This document shows positions 35,834-50,189 of a DNA stretch of 64,000 nucleotides, in pieces. The stretch is from contig CM042560.1 in the NCBI GenBank assembly GCA_023630585.1, positions 12,270,001-12,334,000 of the forward strand. Direction: 5' to 3'. The notes under the pieces were generated by a model. It did no database searches. It was given only the letters and a program-made list of their open reading frames with translations, and was not told the origin of the DNA. Position 1 is the first letter of the stretch; every line of letters starts with the position of its first letter. The position numbers and the translations under genes were made by a program. The stretch comes from Cranoglanis bouderius. Taxonomy: Eukaryota > Chordata > Actinopteri > Siluriformes > Cranoglanididae.

Positions 35834-36649
35834 TTACCTGCCGACCTTAACAAGAATATTTAAATTATGAGTTTAAACCTCAAAATTAACCTTCAGCACC
35901 ATTATGGGTCTATAGTCTTATGCTATATGATTACATGGTGTTAGGTTTATATGCTATTTTATTCAATGTTGTTCCATTTAAAGTCCAGTTTATATGCAGA
36001 AAAAATAAAACCCTGCTCGAACACCAGCTCAATTTACTGATCAGACTGAGCTGAGAACTATAAGCTACTCAGTGGGTCGAGACACAATCCACTGTTTGTG
36101 TTCTCTCAAGGACCGTCAAAGACCTTTACAAATCTGCTTTTAGAAAGGAAAACATACGGTATAATCACACCAGGAAAACAAAAACCTGGTCTCCAACTAT
36201 ACCTTCTACCAGGTTTTACTGTGGTAATAGCGAGTAGTTTAAAAATAATAAATCTAATATTACGTTTAAGGTTATTATAGAGAAACACTCTAGAATTAAT
36301 ATACTGTGTATGATTCAATGATTTAACACTGTTTTAAAAGCTTAAGCAAGCACTTTGGTGTGATTCATCCAAATGTTGAGAAATAATCTATAAAAATCTA
36401 TAGTAATATAATATATGCTATTTTATAATTTAAGTAATATCAAATACATATTACTGCTGTTTTATACCTGGGTTTCTTATTAACAGTATAAGCATTTTTC
36501 CTCTTGGCATCTAGCCATTTGCTGTCTTCTTTTTTTCTTTAACATCAAAAACCATTATTTGAACTGACTAAAAAAAATTATATACATGGATTTAGTATTA
36601 TATAAATAAATAATTTAACAATAAAAAATCAATACTGTTCTTTGCTTCC

Positions 36650-36842
36650 GCAGGTGGAACCTGATGTGTTCTTCTGCTGTTGTAGCCCATCCGCCTCAAG
36701 GTTTGATGTGAAAGATGCTTTTCTGCTCACCATGGTTGTAAAGAGTGGTTATTTGAGTTACTGTACACTTCCTATCAGCTCGTACATTCAGCAGGACATT
36801 CTCCTCTGACCGGTCACATCAATAAGGCAATTCTGGGCAAAC
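36650..36842 (+). repeat. dispersed fish repeat, left half of a split copy
   Basis: Contains TGTAGCCCATCCGCCTCAAG, GCTCACCATGGTTGTAAAGA and GGCAATTCTGGGCAAACTCT. The complete copy at 53455-53985 shows what follows; here the sequence breaks at 36842 and resumes at 38552. Confidence 0.7.
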
Positions 36843-36989
36843 TCTAGGGCAGGGGTGTCCAATCTTATCTGAAAAGGGTCAGCGTGGATGCAGATTTTCA
36901 TTCAAACCAAGCAGAAGCCATGCCTGAGTCTATTGTGCTTGAGCTGGAACATATGAAATACCTGAAATGGCTAGGGGCAGAAAATACAT

Positions 36990-38010
36990 GAAATACCTGG
37001 ATGGTGCAGAAAAAGGAAGCTATCAACATCTGCAACCAGATTTCTGAGAAGGCAGGTTGTGAAAAACCCTCGAGTGACTGCAAAAGACCTGCAGCAAGAC
37101 TTGGTGGCAACAGGCACTGAGGTTTCAGTGAGCACAGTATGGCGCGTACTAAATGCAGAAGGTTTCCATGCCAGAACTCCATGACGTACAACACTACTGA
37201 CCCAAAAGCACAAGAAAATTCGGCTCAAAATCATACAAATAAGCCACAGAAGTTTTGGGATTCTGTTCTGTGGAGCGATGAAACAAAACTGGAACTTTTC
37301 GGCATGATGGATCAGCAGCATGTCTGGAAAAAGAAGAATGAAGAAAGAACACTCTCTCCACACTCAAGCATGGTGGTGGCTCGGTGATGCTCTGGGGCTG
37401 CTTTGCATCCTCTGGCACTGGAAACCTGCAGCATGTGGAAGGCAAGATGGATTCATTGAAGTATCAGGAGATCCTATGAAAAAATGTCATGCCATCTGTG
37501 AGGAAGCTGAAGCTTGGGCGTCATTGGACCTTCTATCAGGACAATGATCCCAAGCATACCTCAAATTCCACCAAGGCTTTGTTGCAGAAGAAGTCCTGGA
37601 AGATTCTACAGGGCCATCACAGTCATCTGACTAGAACCCCATAGAAAATCTCTGGTGGGATTTGAAGAAGGCGGTTGCATTTACATTTACATTTATGGCA
37701 TTTGGCAGATGCCCTTATCCAGAGCAACTTACATTTATCTCATTTATACATCTGAGCAGTTGAGGGTTAAGGGCCTTGCTCAAGGGCCCAAGAGCCTCAT
37801 GACCATCCGATCAGTAGCCCAACGTCTTAACCACTGAGCTATCACTGCCATGGGTTGCAGCACTCAAACCCAAGAATATTACTAAACTGGAGGCCATTGC
37901 TCATGAGGAATGGGCAAAGATTCCTCAGGAATGCTGCCAGAAGCTGGTGTCTGGCTACGCATCTCGTTTGCAGCAGGTCATAACAGCAAAAGGGTGCTCT
38001 ACTAAGTACT
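36990..38010 (+). pseudogene. Tc1-like transposase, disrupted
   Basis: Pieces in order: FWDSVLWSDETKLELFG (37253-37303), then SSGTGNLQ-like and DSLKYQEIL, then FYQDNDPKHTSN, then an IENLWWDLKKAVA segment. The last piece is interrupted at 37680 by a SINE and resumes ALKPKNITKLEAIAHEEWAK after 37859. Several frameshifts add to this. Inactive. Confidence 0.75.
37673..37859 (-). mobile_element. SINE-like insertion with GGTTGCA target duplication
   Basis: The insertion is flanked by GGTTGCA at 37673-37679 and 37853-37859. Removing it and one duplicate restores the transposase reading AVAALKPKN. On the minus strand the right end reads GATAGCTCAGTGGTTAAGAC, a tRNA A box, and the other end is a short repeated tail (ATGTAAATGTAAATG). 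Both fit a tRNA-derived SINE inserted by target-primed reverse transcription. Confidence 0.8.
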
Positions 38011-38233
38011 AAAAATGCTTGCCATGAAGGGGTTGAATAATTATGAAACTGGAGAAGTCGTTACAAGTTGCATTTTCAGTTGAATTTGGGGAAACCACTT
38101 GAAGCATTTGTTGTGTTGAACTATTTCAATTACTTTGCTTTCAGCAAACAGCTGAAAGTCTGTAAATTTTGACAATAAATCTGATTTGCAATGGGGGTTG
38201 AATAATTTTGATTGCAACTGTATATACACATGA

Positions 38234-38541
38234 ACCATTCAAGAATTACTTAAAAATTCATCTCTGTAATTTTTAGAATATTTCCATACATAATAGATAC
38301 AAATTATGTATACATGTTTGTGTTGCAGTAATGTAAATGCATCTGTTATTACACAAAATGAATAAGGATTACTCATTATTTATTAAAGAACTTTCATGTA
38401 TTTATTTATTGACAAATTCTTGAATACTGTTACTTTAATAAAAAGTGTACATTCAAGTTAGTGATATAATTTATATCACTTTTCATTGTGCTTTTAAACC
38501 CTGAGTCTTTTCTATAACCTTCATGCACTGTTTTTGCAATT
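38234..38541 (+). repeat. 300-bp duplicated segment, copy A'
   Basis: Direct repeat of 35524-35833, starting CATTCAAGAATTACTTAAAA and ending CATGCACTGTTT. It follows the right end of the Tc1 element and precedes the second half of the split dispersed repeat. Confidence 0.85.
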
Positions 38542-38551
38542 TAAATTTAAT

Positions 38552-38730
38552 TGAAATACTCAAAACAACCCATCTGGCACCAACAACCATGCCACGGTTA
38601 AAGTCACAGAGATCACACTTTTTCTTCAGTCTGATGCATGGTGTATGATCTGTATCTGCATGATTTCATGCTACATCGTTGGCTGTTTGGAGAATTGCGT
38701 GAATCAGTAGGCGCTCCTATTAAAGTGGCC
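38552..38730 (+). repeat. dispersed fish repeat, right half of the split copy
   Basis: Begins GAAATACTCAAAACAACCCA and includes CATCTGGCACCAACAACCAT and CTCCTATTAAAGTGGCCATT. In the intact copy at 53.5 kb the corresponding segment follows directly after the part found here at 36650-36842. Confidence 0.7.
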
Positions 38731-38834
38731 ATTGAGCGCGCATTTGAGATTTTCACATTTAACTTGGTTATTTTTAGATGATTTGTTGTAGGTTTCTTGA
38801 GAATCACCCTCAGCTCATGTGCCACAGTTTCTCG

Positions 38835-41400
38835 ACAAGAAGAGAACTGCCAGATGAATGAGAACTCAACCCTGGTTTAATCTATTAACAGCGCTTGCAG
38901 GAATAGAAGCAGTTTGTTATTGAGAGGAGGGAAAGGAAAGAACTGGGAATGAATTTATTTGAAAACAAAAGCATGGCAGTACCAAGGTGCAAATAGCAAG
39001 TTACAGCTTGAATAGAAACACACACACACACAGCTACTATGGAAACTTATGACGCAAGAGTTTTGCAATACCTGCATACTACACTCTCTTTTGCTTCTAG
39101 CCTTATGATAAAATGAAGAAGCAACAGCCCTGACAGGCAGTAAGGAGGTACAGTTTGCAATGCAGTTAACTTCTGATTGCACCACACCAAGCTTACTAAA
39201 ATAATCCTGTAAATTCAATAAAATCACTCAGCTCTGCTTTCCACCCACGTCAACAGCTCAGTCTTAACGCAAGTCTGTCCCAGAGGGGCCAAATGGAAAC
39301 ATTTGTACGCGATCCACTTTTGTTCATGTGATCTCATAGTTAGAAGGCGGGTGACTAAAAACTCATCTTAATAGCATATAATCATAGGTCTCTGAACTAT
39401 AATTCCACAACCATTCTTTTATTCAATATGCAGCATTTTAGGGCTTTGAAAGATTTTTTGGACTGAGCACTGTTTGCTGAAGATCACAATGAGGAGTGTG
39501 TATTGGATACCTATTTCTGGGTTAATCTCGATAAATGCTACTGGTCAATAGCGTGGGCCGTCTTTGCTGCTCTTAGAGTGAGTCAGTGTGAGAAAAAAGG
39601 TCTTTTATGTCTCCCATGGGCTCATGATGTCAAGGATCAATCATCTTCATCACTGATCCATACCCTCTTCAAGTAACACAAAGTCTGAGTCACTGTTAAT
39701 AGCCAATAGCAGCAGTTAAATTTTAAATTAGTAAAAAAAAAAATTCTCCTCTATTAAACTGACTTTCAGCAACTACATTATTTTATCTTCAGGCCAGGCT
39801 AGCACAAACCCCTCGGCAACAATATACCAATAAAAAAACACAAACAATGTCAACATCAGATGATGACTTCCTGCATTTCTTGGCAATAAAATAGTCATGA
39901 CAGCAATGGAGAACATGGTAGTGGGGGGGGGGGGGGGTAAAAAAGAAGAAGCAAAGGAAATAACAAAAATGAAAGCCAAAGAACAAGGGAAAGTCTTCAC
40001 CCATAGCCATGGCAACTACAAGTTTTTCTTTGCACAGTCCTAATCGTGGTTATGATCTTGTGGGTGTGTTGTCATAGAAACAGGCCAAGCCAGACAAGCC
40101 AGCTGCAAGTATCCCACCCTGTATGCAAGAAAACAGCATGGCACTTCAGACACTGACCAGCCCCAATGTCCCTCATCTCACTCATAACACCATTAATGAA
40201 AGCAACATGGAGACAGGGACGAGGCAACCTGTCTGCACACGGCACATCCCTCAAGGAGCTTGTCATTTAACTCAACAAGCTCTAAAAACACTGGACAGAT
40301 TTCAGAGAAATTTCTTACCAAACATGACAAGCCATTTGTACTGATTAACTAAAGACAGAAATGGCTGTTATAATTCACAAAAAGTCATTCTGCATTCTGG
40401 CATATAAATGAATTACTGGATGTAAATAAATAAGGTAATAAAGTGATAAGGCAAAGCGCCCACAGATCTTTACTCAAATTTGCCTCAACTAAAGGTTTAT
40501 TTGGGAATAAAGGTTAAATGGGTCAAACTGAATGGTTCCCAGGTCAGACACTTAAATCATCAGCATTTACAGCCACACCAAGTCATTATATAGTTGTGAA
40601 ATATTCAGCAGGACCAAGGTCACATAAAAAACAAAACAAAAAAAAAAAACAGCCAGTACAACTGATAAAAGTCACAAAAACCTTCATATCAGCATCCACA
40701 ATCTATTTAGTCCTAGACTGGTCAAGACTCGTTACTGAAACCTGGACTTCTTGAAGTCTGCCCTTTCACTCCATTTCCTGTCCTCCGTAAAGGCATTATC
40801 ATCTCTCTTAAATTAAGAGAACAAGGATCTGGATTTCTCTGGAGCTCCAGGGTTGTAATCTGCTCATCTCTCTCAGGCAGCCCAAGAGGAGTATATCTAT
40901 TCTGGGCTACAATGGGAGGACAAAGCCCTGGTTTCACTCAGAGTCCAACTCGCACATCTTCACTGAAAGTCTCGATTACAGTCTTTCTAGTCAGGGTCAT
41001 TATAATCATTACATCGAGAGAGAGAGAGAGTTAAAAAAACACTTTCAAGTTCTTCCACCAAAGTGACAATTACTTGCTTGATTAACAGGGTTAATAGAGG
41101 GCGTATAGTTCTGCACTGTTCTACACTGATCTGTTCTGTTTAAGTTAATCCTGATTTAGACGGAGTGCAGCCAGCTGAAATTATGCAAAAGCATCTTAGA
41201 AAATTCCAAATTCCCATAAACTTCACACACATACAATAGTTTGGGTTAGCACTGGGTTATACTGAGACAGAATTTCAGTCGACTGATGGAATTGTGGGTA
41301 ATATGTAAGGTCAGGGCCCTGTATAGTTCATTTCAATACCTGCAGCTCTAAAACCTGAACTAGATACACACCACCAAACAATTCACCACAATACACACAC
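38835..41400. other. rab32 intron 1, nothing recognised
   Basis: A 15-bp G run lies at about 39923-39937. No exon, RNA gene or repeat family supported. Confidence 0.4.
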
Positions 41401-41409
41401 ACACACACA

Positions 41410-41500
41410 CAGTACTGTGTAAAAGTTTTAGGCAGGTGTGAAAAAATGCTGTAAAGTAAGAATGCTTTCAAAATAGACATATTAATAGTTTATATTTATC
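41410..41500. repeat. tip of a TACAGTACTGTG-type MITE
   Basis: ACAGTACTGTGTAAAAGTTT at 41410 is the end of the family seen at 6993 and 45125. The rest diverges and the right boundary is unclear. Confidence 0.45.
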
Positions 41501-42327
41501 AATTAACAAAATGCAAAGTGAGTGAACAGAAGAAAAATCTACATCAAATGGTGTCGCATCTTTTCATCAAAGAATGATAGCTTCTCAGCTGCGGTGCAAA
41601 AAGCCATTGACTAGAAGGCCTGCCTATAGCTCGAGGCATATTGATGTGATCGTGAGGGGAAGGGAATACAAAACTCACAGACAAGCATCTGTGACAATGC
41701 AACATTAGAAAACGTGGTCCCTGGGGGTTTCATATGACATCAGCAGTGGTCACCAACCCCACAACCATTAAACAAGCTACATTTGTAGTCCAGAGGCAAG
41801 GTGTCTTTTGAAAAGCCTGAATGTGGGGCTATTGTTGAATCTTGAAGGAAGTCACGTTGACAGCGAATACTGTGAAAAGAATACATACTTACATTGCCTG
41901 TTGCCTGGAACATGGATTGGCACCCATATTTTGTCTTAGCCAATTCCTTCCCACCCACTAGCTTGTTCCCCATCATCACATGACAGGGAGTCATGGGGGC
42001 CTCTCCCTCTGACAAATAGGCAAATACTTATGCTTATGGTATTAATATTTATGAGTTCATCATTGGGAAAACTGTGCCCATTACTAGAGGTGCGCATCGG
42101 GATTGGGTTCCCACAGAACACAAACATATAGGTTGTGAGAGGTTTTTACGTATGTGAAAGTAGGAGACATGGGAAAGTCACACTGATTAACATGGGAGCA
42201 TGTTGGATGGAACACTGTGCGACACTTTTACCATATTCATTCATTTATCTTCAGTATCACATTTATCCTGGTCAGGGTCAGTGTGGTAGCAGGATTAAAG
42301 CTCAAGAGTGACTGCAAGAGTGGGCAA

Positions 42328-42575
42328 GATTGGTCAAGTGTGTCTGCAGAAGCCGGTGGGATTGGTCAAGAGTGTGTGTAAGAGCAGGAGGGATTGGTCA
42401 AGAGTGTGTATAAGAGCAGGAGGGATTGGTCAAGAGTGTCTGTAGGAGCAGGTGGGATTGGTCAAGAGTGTCTGTAGGAGCAGGTGGGATTGGTCAAGAG
42501 TGTCTGCGGGACTGGGCAGGATTGGTCGAAAATGTCTGCAGGAGCGGGCCGGACTGGTCAGAATTCCTTCAGGAT
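42328..42575. repeat. 32-bp minisatellite, about 8 units
   Basis: Units begin GATTGGTCAAGAGTGTCTGT and continue AGGAGCAGGTGG. Inner units are nearly identical, and units at both ends are diverged. Confidence 0.9.
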
Positions 42576-44924
<2,349 letters not shown>

Positions 44925-45055
44925 TGAATTTCAGTTCAGTATGTCATGTGTTCTTTACGTTGCTGCTTTGCATTTATTTATTAATAGGAAATATATGCAA
45001 TGAGAGTATTGCAGATATTTAAAAAGAGAGTAAGTTCAGGAGAAAATATTTATTC
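44925..45055. repeat. short duplicated segment, copy 1
   Basis: Contains CAGTTCAGTATGTCATGTGT and TATTGCAGATATTT..AGTTCAGGAGAAAATATTTAT. A related copy is at 47545-47655 upstream of rab32. Confidence 0.65.
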
Positions 45056-45124
45056 AACATACATACATACACACACACACAGACACACACACACATACAT
45101 ACATATATATATACACACACACAC

Positions 45125-45653
45125 AAGTTTTGGGCATTCTATTGTTTTTTGTTCAAACTTTGTTATAGATTTTTTATTTTATGACTTGTACATTATGAAG
45201 TCAATACAAAAAACATTTTAGATTCCCAAACATTTAATTTTGTGCTAGAAAACTAATGTTACAGAAAAATGTTTGTATGTCATTAAAGAAAACAGCATAT
45301 TACATAAGAGACACTTTACAGACAAAAAACACAATGAAGGCTGCTGGGTTTTGCTGCAAAAATAAGAAGCAAGTGTGAAAGTCAAAGTCTCCAGAAGAAC
45401 TGTGGCTGGTTCTGCAAGATGCTCAATAAAACTTACCAGCTCATTTCCTTATAAAACTGCACAAATTGTACCGAAAACTACTATTTTTATTTTTATTTTT
45501 TTGTCACATCAAATATTCACTTTGTTTCATTTATTACTGTTTACTGCTCTTCACGGTATTTTATAAAATGTAGAAACAGTTAATTTCATTATTTTGAAGG
45601 CATCTTTGCTCTACAGCATTTATTTGCATGTGCCTAAAACTTTTGCAGTACTG
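45125..45653. mobile_element. MITE, uninterrupted relative of 6993-8333
   Basis: Shares ACTTTGTTATAGATTTTTTA and AACACAATGAAGGCTGCTGG with the 7-kb copy. It ends GCCTAAAACTTTTGCAGTAC then TG|TA. The left tip merges into a CA microsatellite. Confidence 0.75.
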
Positions 45654-45756
45654 TATATACACTGTTTATCCTTAAATGCAACTTTTTTGCTGGCATTTTT
45701 ATTAATTAATCTGCTATTATATATCGTGGTGCATATGTGTAAATGAAGAAACATGA

Positions 45757-46055
45757 TTAGTGGCTTAGTGGTTAACTGTTAACTGTTGCCTCACACCTCC
45801 GGAGTTGGGAGTTCGAATCCCGCCTCCGCCCTGAGTTTGTGTGTTCTCCCCGTGCTTCAGGGGCTTCCTCCAGGTACTCTGGTTTCCTCCCCCAGTCCAA
45901 AGACATGCGGAGTAGGCTGATTGGCATCTCTAAATTGTCCTTAGTGTTTGAACGTGTGTGCGCGATTGTGCCCTGTGATGGGTTGGCACTCCGTCCAGGG
46001 TGTCCCCTGCCTTGTGCCCCGAGTTCCCTGGGATAGGCTCCAGGCTGAAGGAAAC
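45757..46055 (+). mobile_element. tRNA-derived SINE with V-SINE-like core
   Basis: A box AGTGGCTTAGTGGTTA at 45759-45774 and B box GTTCGAATCC at 45811-45820 form a tRNA-type Pol III promoter. The body has the typical fish/vertebrate core: TTCTCCCCGTG, GGTTTCCTCC, AGTCCAAAGACATGCGG, CTCTAAATTGTCC. A degraded relative is at 58222-58350. Confidence 0.85.
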
Positions 46056-46249
46056 GCTGTCCTTATAATATAGTTTACATTTCTCTCTCTCTCTCACACA
46101 CACACACAAACAGTAATCTGTTCTTTCAAGTGGGGTTTTTTTTTTCCATGTAAAAAGAGATTTCACTTCCTCTTTTGTGCCCTTCTGTTTTCTAACTGTC
46201 AAATCTGAAAACACAAGTGTAAGTGTGTGTGTGAGAGAGAGATGAATGT

Positions 46250-46470
<221 letters not shown>

Positions 46471-46850
46471 ACAAAATAACTGTCACACACAACTGAGTAT
46501 ATCCACAGCTGTTACTATGACTACCACACCACAACAGTGTACTATTCTGACATACTATCAAGTAGGGAAGTTTCCCTTTTGGACGGAGAGTCACGTGACT
46601 TACATCGAGCTGGCAATTATGTCCACTAATATGTACCTCAATACAGCCCTCTGTTGCTTTATTTTAGGTTTCTCAAAACGTCAAAATGTGTCAAAGAAGT
46701 AAACAAGATGGATGCTGAAGCTAGCAGTAGTTTGGAATAACGATGCTGACATTTAGGCTTAACTTAGAGCTAGTAAACACATCAACACCTGCACAGGTGT
46801 GAAAAACCAACCTGCCCGTGAGAAGCTCACGTGTAAATGTAAATAGAAAC

Positions 46851-46881
<31 letters not shown>

Positions 46882-46900
46882 CAAAACAAAACAAAACAAA
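46851..46900. repeat. (AAAAC)n microsatellite beside rab32 exon 1
   Basis: About 10 units ending 13 bp from the rab32 exon 1 donor, inside intron 1. Confidence 0.95.
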
Positions 46901-46912
46901 ATCACGCCTTAC

Positions 46913-47126
46913 CTGCGATGTCCCATAGCTGCAGGCGGACTAATGTTTTGCTGTCCCAGTTGAGGACTTTGAGAGCGAAGTCAACACCAATTGTTGCTCT
47001 GTAGTGCTGAGAGAAAAGCTGATGGACGTAGCGTTTAATGATGCTGGTTTTCCCCACACCTAACTCCCCAATCACCAAAACTTTAAACAAGTACTCCTTA
47101 CACTCCGACACGGAGCCTCCTGCCAT
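46913..47126 (-). CDS. rab32: Rab32 exon 1 with start codon
   Basis: Start of a complete 213-residue Rab32 GTPase. The P-loop GELGVGKT is at residues 20-27, the switch I threonine (ATIGVDF) at 45, and WDIAG at 68-72. The isoleucine before AGQE, where most Rabs have threonine, is the Rab32/Rab38 signature. Rab32 directs cargo to melanosomes and other lysosome-related organelles and binds PKA as an anchoring protein. ATG 47126 was chosen because MAGGSVSECKEYLFK aligns with the family start (MAGG...EHLFK). An in-frame ATG at 47177 would add 17 unconserved residues. The donor is GTAAGG. The three exons span about 30 kb because introns 1 and 2 are full of repeats. Confidence 0.95.
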
Positions 47127-47544
47127 CCTAGTACTGTTACTGTTACACAGCTGAAAGGAGAACAAGTCAACAAACAAACACGCGCTTCCCGTTTTCCCAC
47201 CCCAACAAGTTCAGCATGTAGAAGTCAGTTAGTAACTTTCACACTCACTCACCGACCTGATAAAACCATTACAAAAACAAAAACGAAAAGTACACCCCTT
47301 TCCCCACCTCTCCTCCTCTCTCCTGTTCTCTTCTCTCCTCCTTCACCACAAACCACCTGATAAGTCACAGGACCCGGAAAATATCTTGCACAAGGAAATC
47401 CTTGTGGCTCAATCCAAAATACACGCGTCCTCACTGCACAAGTGAACTAGGCAGGGCATGAAAGACAGACTTCTCCAACCTATGAAGTGCACTTTATGTC
47501 TTACCGTTTAGGATTTCAGATCTACAGTTTAATCTGTGCGAGGG

Positions 47545-47655
47545 AATTTGAGTTGCAGTTCAGTATGTCACGTGTTCTTCGAGTTGCAGTTTGGTGCAGG
47601 GGGAATATTGCAGATATTTAACAAGACAGGAAGTTCAGTAGAAAATATTTATTGT
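47545..47655. repeat. short duplicated segment, copy 2, with a CACGTG E-box
   Basis: Related to 44925-45055. Here the copy reads GTCACGTGTT at 47567-47576, containing a palindromic CACGTG E-box about 440 bp upstream of the rab32 start codon. MiT-family factors bind such sites; that relevance is inference. Confidence 0.5.
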
Positions 47656-48192
47656 ACAGCATGATTTGTCCTGGCCAAAAAAAAAAAAAAAAAAAAAAAA
47701 GGAAAAAGAAAGAAAGAAAGAAAATCCTAATTTCTAGCACTGACCATGTTAACAGAGATAGTGATAGTCAGTTATTTTACATGAAACAAATTTTCAAACA
47801 ACTTACACAAAAAGTCTTAATATTAAAATGAGCAATAGTACTTATTACAATATGCCATATCAGCTAAATAATATTTTTTTAGAGTTGCATCATAATAGTA
47901 TGAAATAAGTTGCAAATTCATAATCCTATGCACTTGTAAATGCTACGAGTTACCACTAGAAGCAACTACCCATAAAGCTTAAAAAAGGGAATTATATAGA
48001 TTAATTGAAAAGAGAGAGAGAGAGACAGAGAGAGAGAGATCTGAAGATATTCCAGATTCAATGTACTATACATCCCTTTTCATAGAGGGAGTTATGAGTT
48101 ATAAGACGTTTCTAAAACTTAGAAATCTTCTCACATTCTGTTCATATAAACATTTAGCAGAAATACAAAGACACCATCTGTGTGTGTGCTGG

Positions 48193-49041
<849 letters not shown>

Positions 49042-49426
49042 TTACAATGATATCAGGCTACATAGTCCATACATTATAGACCCAAAGTCCGAGTTTCTTC
49101 CTTTGTGGTCCATATAAACAGCAGCAGACTGGTATTTGGACTCTTAATTTCCATTGAACGCAACGATCGCTAGTGGGTTTTAGTACATCAACAGGTTTGA
49201 TATTTTGCCGCTCCAGCTTTTCTACATATAACACTATGATACAGTAATCCCAGTCGGATGTTCCGTTTGTTTTGAATTACTGTCTCTCTTCAAATGGTTT
49301 CATTCCTGACAGGAATGTCTTGTACATGTTAAAAAAAAAACATGTAAGCAAGCAACTACTATAAGTAAATAAGATAAACAAAGTGAAGTGGGAGCCGGCC
49401 ATTTTCAGTATCCTGAGCACCTGCTC

Positions 49427-50189
49427 TCACAGTGTAAAAGAGCTTTGTTTGGGAGCGTAGGTCACTTCCTGGGAGGTGTTTGGTTCATTGTCAGGGGCAG
49501 GGGATCCAGGGATTGACCTGCCTGAATGCAGTGAGTCCCTGAACGGCGAGGGCGGAGCGAGGAGAGTAAGCTTGCTTTGAGCCAACTCCTCCTGTCCACC
49601 CGCTTCTTCTTCCTCCTCCTCCTCCTCCTCTTCTTCCTGTACAGTATTGTCATACAAGAAGCCATGGATAAGGTCGAGAGCCTCCATTTCTGAACCGTCT
49701 TCAGATAACATCTCCCCCTGCAGGGGCAGAGGTAGCTGATTGGATAATGGATTGTAAGCAGTGCTCACTCTGTTGCCCACCATTTCGTCAAAAGCCCTAA
49801 TGTTAGAGCTTAGCGTATCCACTTGGCCCCTGTCTAGAGAGTCAGAGGTGAGGCCCATGAGGTGAGCAGGTGAGTAAGAGGCTGGCTCCCTTCTATCCGG
49901 GGTTGTTCCATGTAGGTTGCAGGGGGATCGGCACCCTTCATCGTCCTCCTCATTGAGGTTGTAGAGAACCTTGGTGTTAGGTTGTGAGCCGCTGTGGTCT
50001 ATGTCAAGTCCAGGGTCGTATTCGGGGTGCAGGGGTTGCGAGGCGTTAGTTAGGGGTCGGATGACCGCCGTCTGACTCTGGCCGACTGCTTGCCTCCTCA
50101 CATGCACAGACAGTCTGTGGAACACACTCGACCCCCTCCCCTGGGGCCGGGCACCTGATTCAGACCATGACACAGACTTTCCATTAGGA
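49427..50189 (-). CDS. grm1: mGluR1 last exon (cytoplasmic tail)
   Basis: The 253-residue tail beginning PNGKSVSWSESG, with HRLSVHVR and QTAVIRPLT. These match the mGluR1 tail (GKSVSWSE, HRLSVHV, QTAVIKPLT). Near the end are an uninterrupted glutamate stretch, the Homer-binding motif PPSPFRDS and the terminus KQSSFTL. The last four residues SFTL form a class I PDZ ligand; mammals have SSTL. The tail is clearly shorter than the mammalian long form: the proline/glutamine-rich middle is absent and the ASVILRD segment before the C-terminus is lost. The acceptor is TAG before 50189, and the first base completes an Asn codon split with the 7TM exon. Confidence 0.93.

Larger units (their letters stand above)
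36990..38221 (+). mobile_element. Tc1-like transposon, 5' truncated and SINE-interrupted
   Basis: The left end is missing; the recognisable part starts within the DNA-binding region. The right inverted repeat ends TTGATTGCAACTGTA at about 38221. An unrelated repeat fragment (GCAGGGGTGTCCAATCTTAT, 36850-36930) precedes it. Confidence 0.75.

Noticed and set aside
42328..42575. Possible CRISPR or regulatory array
   Set aside because: Units of 32 bp repeat without spacers; ordinary minisatellite.
45757..45830. tRNA gene
   Set aside because: A and B boxes are present, but no tRNA cloverleaf follows and the body is SINE core, so it is the SINE head.
47127..47177. Upstream in-frame ATG for rab32 (17 extra residues)
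   Set aside because: The extension is unlike any Rab32 N-terminus, whereas MAGG at 47126 aligns with the family start.
49462..49665. 67-codon basic frame inside the grm1 last exon
   Set aside because: Alternate frame of the glutamate-repeat region of grm1.
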